Below the pieces are notes generated by a model, which was given only the letters and a program-made list of their open reading frames with translations, did not search any database and was not told where the DNA came from. A stretch of 64,000 bases of DNA from Verticillium longisporum (lineage: Eukaryota; Ascomycota; Sordariomycetes; Glomerellales; Plectosphaerellaceae): assembly GCA_019188255.1 (NCBI GenBank), contig JAETXT010000008.1, forward strand, positions 3,410,001 through 3,474,000, given 5' to 3'. Shown piece after piece: positions 61,086 to 64,000 of the stretch (the first letter of the stretch is position 1; every line of letters starts with the position of its first letter). The position numbers and the translations under genes were made by a program.

Positions 61086-64000
61086 TAATATCCTAATAAT
61101 AATAGCTATAAAGCGCTATTATATTATCTAATTAATATATTAATAGTATTATTCAGGCTTAATATTAAAATTCTATTTTTATTTTCTTATTTTCCTTATA
61201 TAGTAATTTATTAATAATTAATTTAGGAATTTAGTTACTTATTTTATTATTTATATTTATATTTTTAATACTTTTAGTACTTTTTTAAGGTTTATACTAT
61301 ATTTTTAAAATAGTTTTCGGGTTCCTAAGTATTATATTCTATTAACTATTTAGCCTATTTTACTAAATAGAACCTTTACCTTTGATCCTCTTTATAGGAT
61401 ATAATATCTTCGATTTCCTATTTATCCTATTTATCCTCTAATATAGGGAAGTAGGCTAATTATTTAATATCGATTTAGCGATTATATTATAATTCGAGGG
61501 AAGAGATAAGGAAGATATTATATATTTCTAGAATAAATCTTAGGGAATATTATATAATAAGCTTATTCGTTTACTTATTCTATAATCTAGACCTAAATAT
61601 ATTATAGCGCTAGCTTCTAGTCTACTTTAAACTAGAAGTTCTTAATAAAGAGTCCTATAATATCCCCGATATTAAAGGTTTTTAATATATACCTTTTATC
61701 GTAATAGAAGGCTTAAATATATATTATATATTATTAATTTTTATTAATTATTTAATAAATAATTATAATATTCTTAATCTTTTCCTTTATACCCTAGGCT
61801 TTTATATCCTTTTTTAAGGCTATATAGTTAATTATTCTAGGGTAGTATTTATATAGGGCTTTAAATAGAGAGACGCTAATAATATTACATATACTATTAT
61901 TATATAAGAATTCTATTTCTTTTATATAATATAGCTACTCTTTTAGCGCTTAATCGTTAATATAATAAAGGTATTTTTCTAATATCTAATAGGTTCTCTT
62001 AATCTACCCGTCTATTTAAGGGTAATAGGTAATAGAGAGGTAGCGCTAAATCGCTCTCTCTTAATAGAATTCCTCCTAGAATTTACTTATAAAGAGTTTA
62101 TCTCTATCGTTTACTATACCCTCTAGGCTCCTAAACCTATACTCTATTTCTTTATAGAGGATTATACTTAGGCTAGTAGCTATTAACGTCTTACGTATAG
62201 CTAGGAACTAAATAGCTTTTATAAATTAATCTATAATTATAAGGATAGAGTTATATTCTAAGCTATTATCCTTTAATATAGGGCTTAGGCTTATAATAAA
62301 ATCTAAAGATATTTCTTAGAAAGGATAGGATAGAAATAATAGCGATTATAGCTTCTTATACGGTCTATATTAAGGTACTTAAGTCCCTTAATATATTAAG
62401 TATTTAGTAATATAGTAATAGACGTTAATAGATATATTTTCCTAGTAGAACTTCCTCGCTAATAGCTTAAAGGTCTTATTTACCCTTATATATCCTATTT
62501 AGGGGTTATTATAGTATTATTTAAATAGCTCCTTATAGAGTATTCTTTATATAAGGATAATTAATTATCCTTTAAAGAAGAGAGTACTTTAATTATCTAT
62601 AATATAACCTTCCTTTCTTCTAGTTTATCGGCTTATATTCTCTTTCTAAAAAAAGTATCTTAGATTAATAGCCTATAATCCTCTAATTAAATGGTTAAAT
62701 TCTAGGGTAGAGGTAAGCCTTAATACTATTTTATTCTTTACGAGCTCCTTTATAATAGAATATAAGATATATTAATCTAGAATAATAACCCTAAACTCTA
62801 TTAATTCTTTAGACCCTTTTCCGGTCCTTTAGCGAATCGTTATTAACTTTCTAGCCTTAGCTTCTTAGCTTCGAGGTTAAGAAGAAGCTTTCTTCTCTAT
62901 TTTATTTATTATAATAATATAAATATATATTACCCTTCGCTTAAAGGGTAAGGGCCCCTTTTCCCTAAAGCTATAGTATCTTCTTAATATAAGGATAAGC
63001 TTCTATCCTTATAGTATTGCCCGGATAGCTTAAACGTAAGCTCTATTTATAGCGTCCTTTAGCTTTATTTTCGTAATAGTTTATTTAATATTTATAACTA
63101 AATCTTCTATTAATTATAGCTTTTTAGATAATATAAGGAGTATATTATTTATTAATACCTATTCTCTTATATAGTCTAATCGCCTTAAGAGACTATTAAC
63201 TAGGTTTATAACCTTAAATCGGTATTAAATTTCGAAGTTAAAAGATACTAATTAATATACTTACTACGTAAGCCTTCCTTAAAGGTCTCTAGCTAAGGCT
63301 TATATAATACCCTTAAAAGCTTAGTAATCGGTTAATACTATAAAGACTTAACCTATAACTTCGAGGTAATAGCGTTAATATTCTAGGCTTTCTATTATTA
63401 TAAGTAATTCTTATTATTTAATCCTTTATCGCTATTCTATTAATAAAAGCTTTCGCGAATAATAAACGATAAATCTTTAGCTATTTTTATATTTTTAATT
63501 AAAGATCCCTAAAATAGTATTATTCGATATATTAATCTCGACTCGACCTTCGAGTATATAATCCTAATATTATAAGATTATAATAATAATAAAAATAAGC
63601 TTTAATACTTTAAATACCTTTTATATTTTAAATAGCTATTTAAATAATCCCTTCTTAACCTTTATAATACTTCCTTTTAATAATATTAATAAAGGTATTA
63701 TTATTTTAGAATATCCTTTAATAAATTATTAATAGAAGCTAGCGAATCTTAGGAATATTTATATATCCTTAAAAGATTTAAGGGGTTACTAATTAGCGAT
63801 TACTTAGATATAGTTCGGATCTATAATTACGTTTTCCTTAGAGATAATAAACTTAAGGAATTCTATTTTATCTTAATAGAATAAATATTTTAATTATTTT
63901 ATAAAGAGCTTAAAGTTTTAAAATCTCTTAAGGATTTATTAGAAATAAGCTATATACTCTTCCTTTATTCTCGAATAAATTAAAATATCGTCTAAGTAAA
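61086..64000 (-). pseudogene. RIP-degraded pol of a leftward family A element, runs off the window
   Basis: Reverse complement of 28100-30950: tail, integrase (about 61600-62900), RNase H and the 3' part of RT reaching the right edge. RIP-mutated. Confidence 0.82.

Noticed and set aside
1..64000. Host genes, tRNA or rRNA genes, telomere repeats
   Set aside because: Nothing outside mobile-element sequence has an open frame, a tRNA-like fold or simple telomeric repeats that I could support by reading.

Overview
The window looks like a gene-poor, AT-rich block of a filamentous ascomycete (Pezizomycotina) genome. No host gene is visible. Most of it is a nest of LTR retrotransposons in which CpA/TpG dinucleotides are almost absent while CpG remains, the classic mark of repeat-induced point mutation (RIP). 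Three much younger, GC-richer insertions carry no RIP: a near-complete Ty3/gypsy chromovirus (5585-12449), a solo LTR of a related subfamily (45819-46251) and two nearly identical pogo/Fot1-type DNA transposons in inverted orientation (18379-20238 and 22827-24684).

Two ancient retrotransposon families, named here A and B, make up the RIP-degraded matrix. Family A has a 197-bp LTR, a Ty3/gypsy gag-pol and, always between integrase and 3' LTR, an extra antisense gene ('gene C'). Its pieces lie at 1-2430, 14394-18378, 20239-22826, 25521-32684, 40145-47657 and 57396-64000, on both strands and often inserted into one another. Family B has a 182-190-bp LTR with a long hairpin and a Ty3/gypsy-order pol with a YVDD reverse transcriptase. 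It has three copies: 2431-14393 (+, target duplication CCGAG, interrupted by the young gypsy element), 32685-40144 (-, one end missing) and 47658-57395 (-, full length, 9.7 kb).

The young gypsy element is the richest feature. In order it shows a 453-bp LTR with TATA box and repeated GGATCAC sites; a leader segment complementary to the sequence just after the LTR, suggesting self-priming; Gag with a CCHC knuckle and three CX4CX2H modules; a textbook -1 frameshift signal (G GGA AAA, 5-nt spacer, perfect 10-bp stem); Pol with protease, RT, RNase H, integrase and chromodomain; and, on the opposite strand before the 3' LTR, a two-exon gene for a Zn(II)2Cys6 plus coiled-coil protein with a 52-bp intron that has fungal splice signals. 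Gag and Pol are each broken by a single apparent base loss in a C run. The pogo copies also differ only by homopolymer length, so real decay and assembly error both have to be considered.

The flanks of the young elements record ectopic recombination. The gypsy element lacks a target duplication and sits between points of family B that lie about 4.8 kb apart in the full copy. The flanks of the two pogo elements do not reconstitute any empty site. The likely order of events is family A, then family B into A, RIP of both, then pogo and gypsy insertions and recombination between them.
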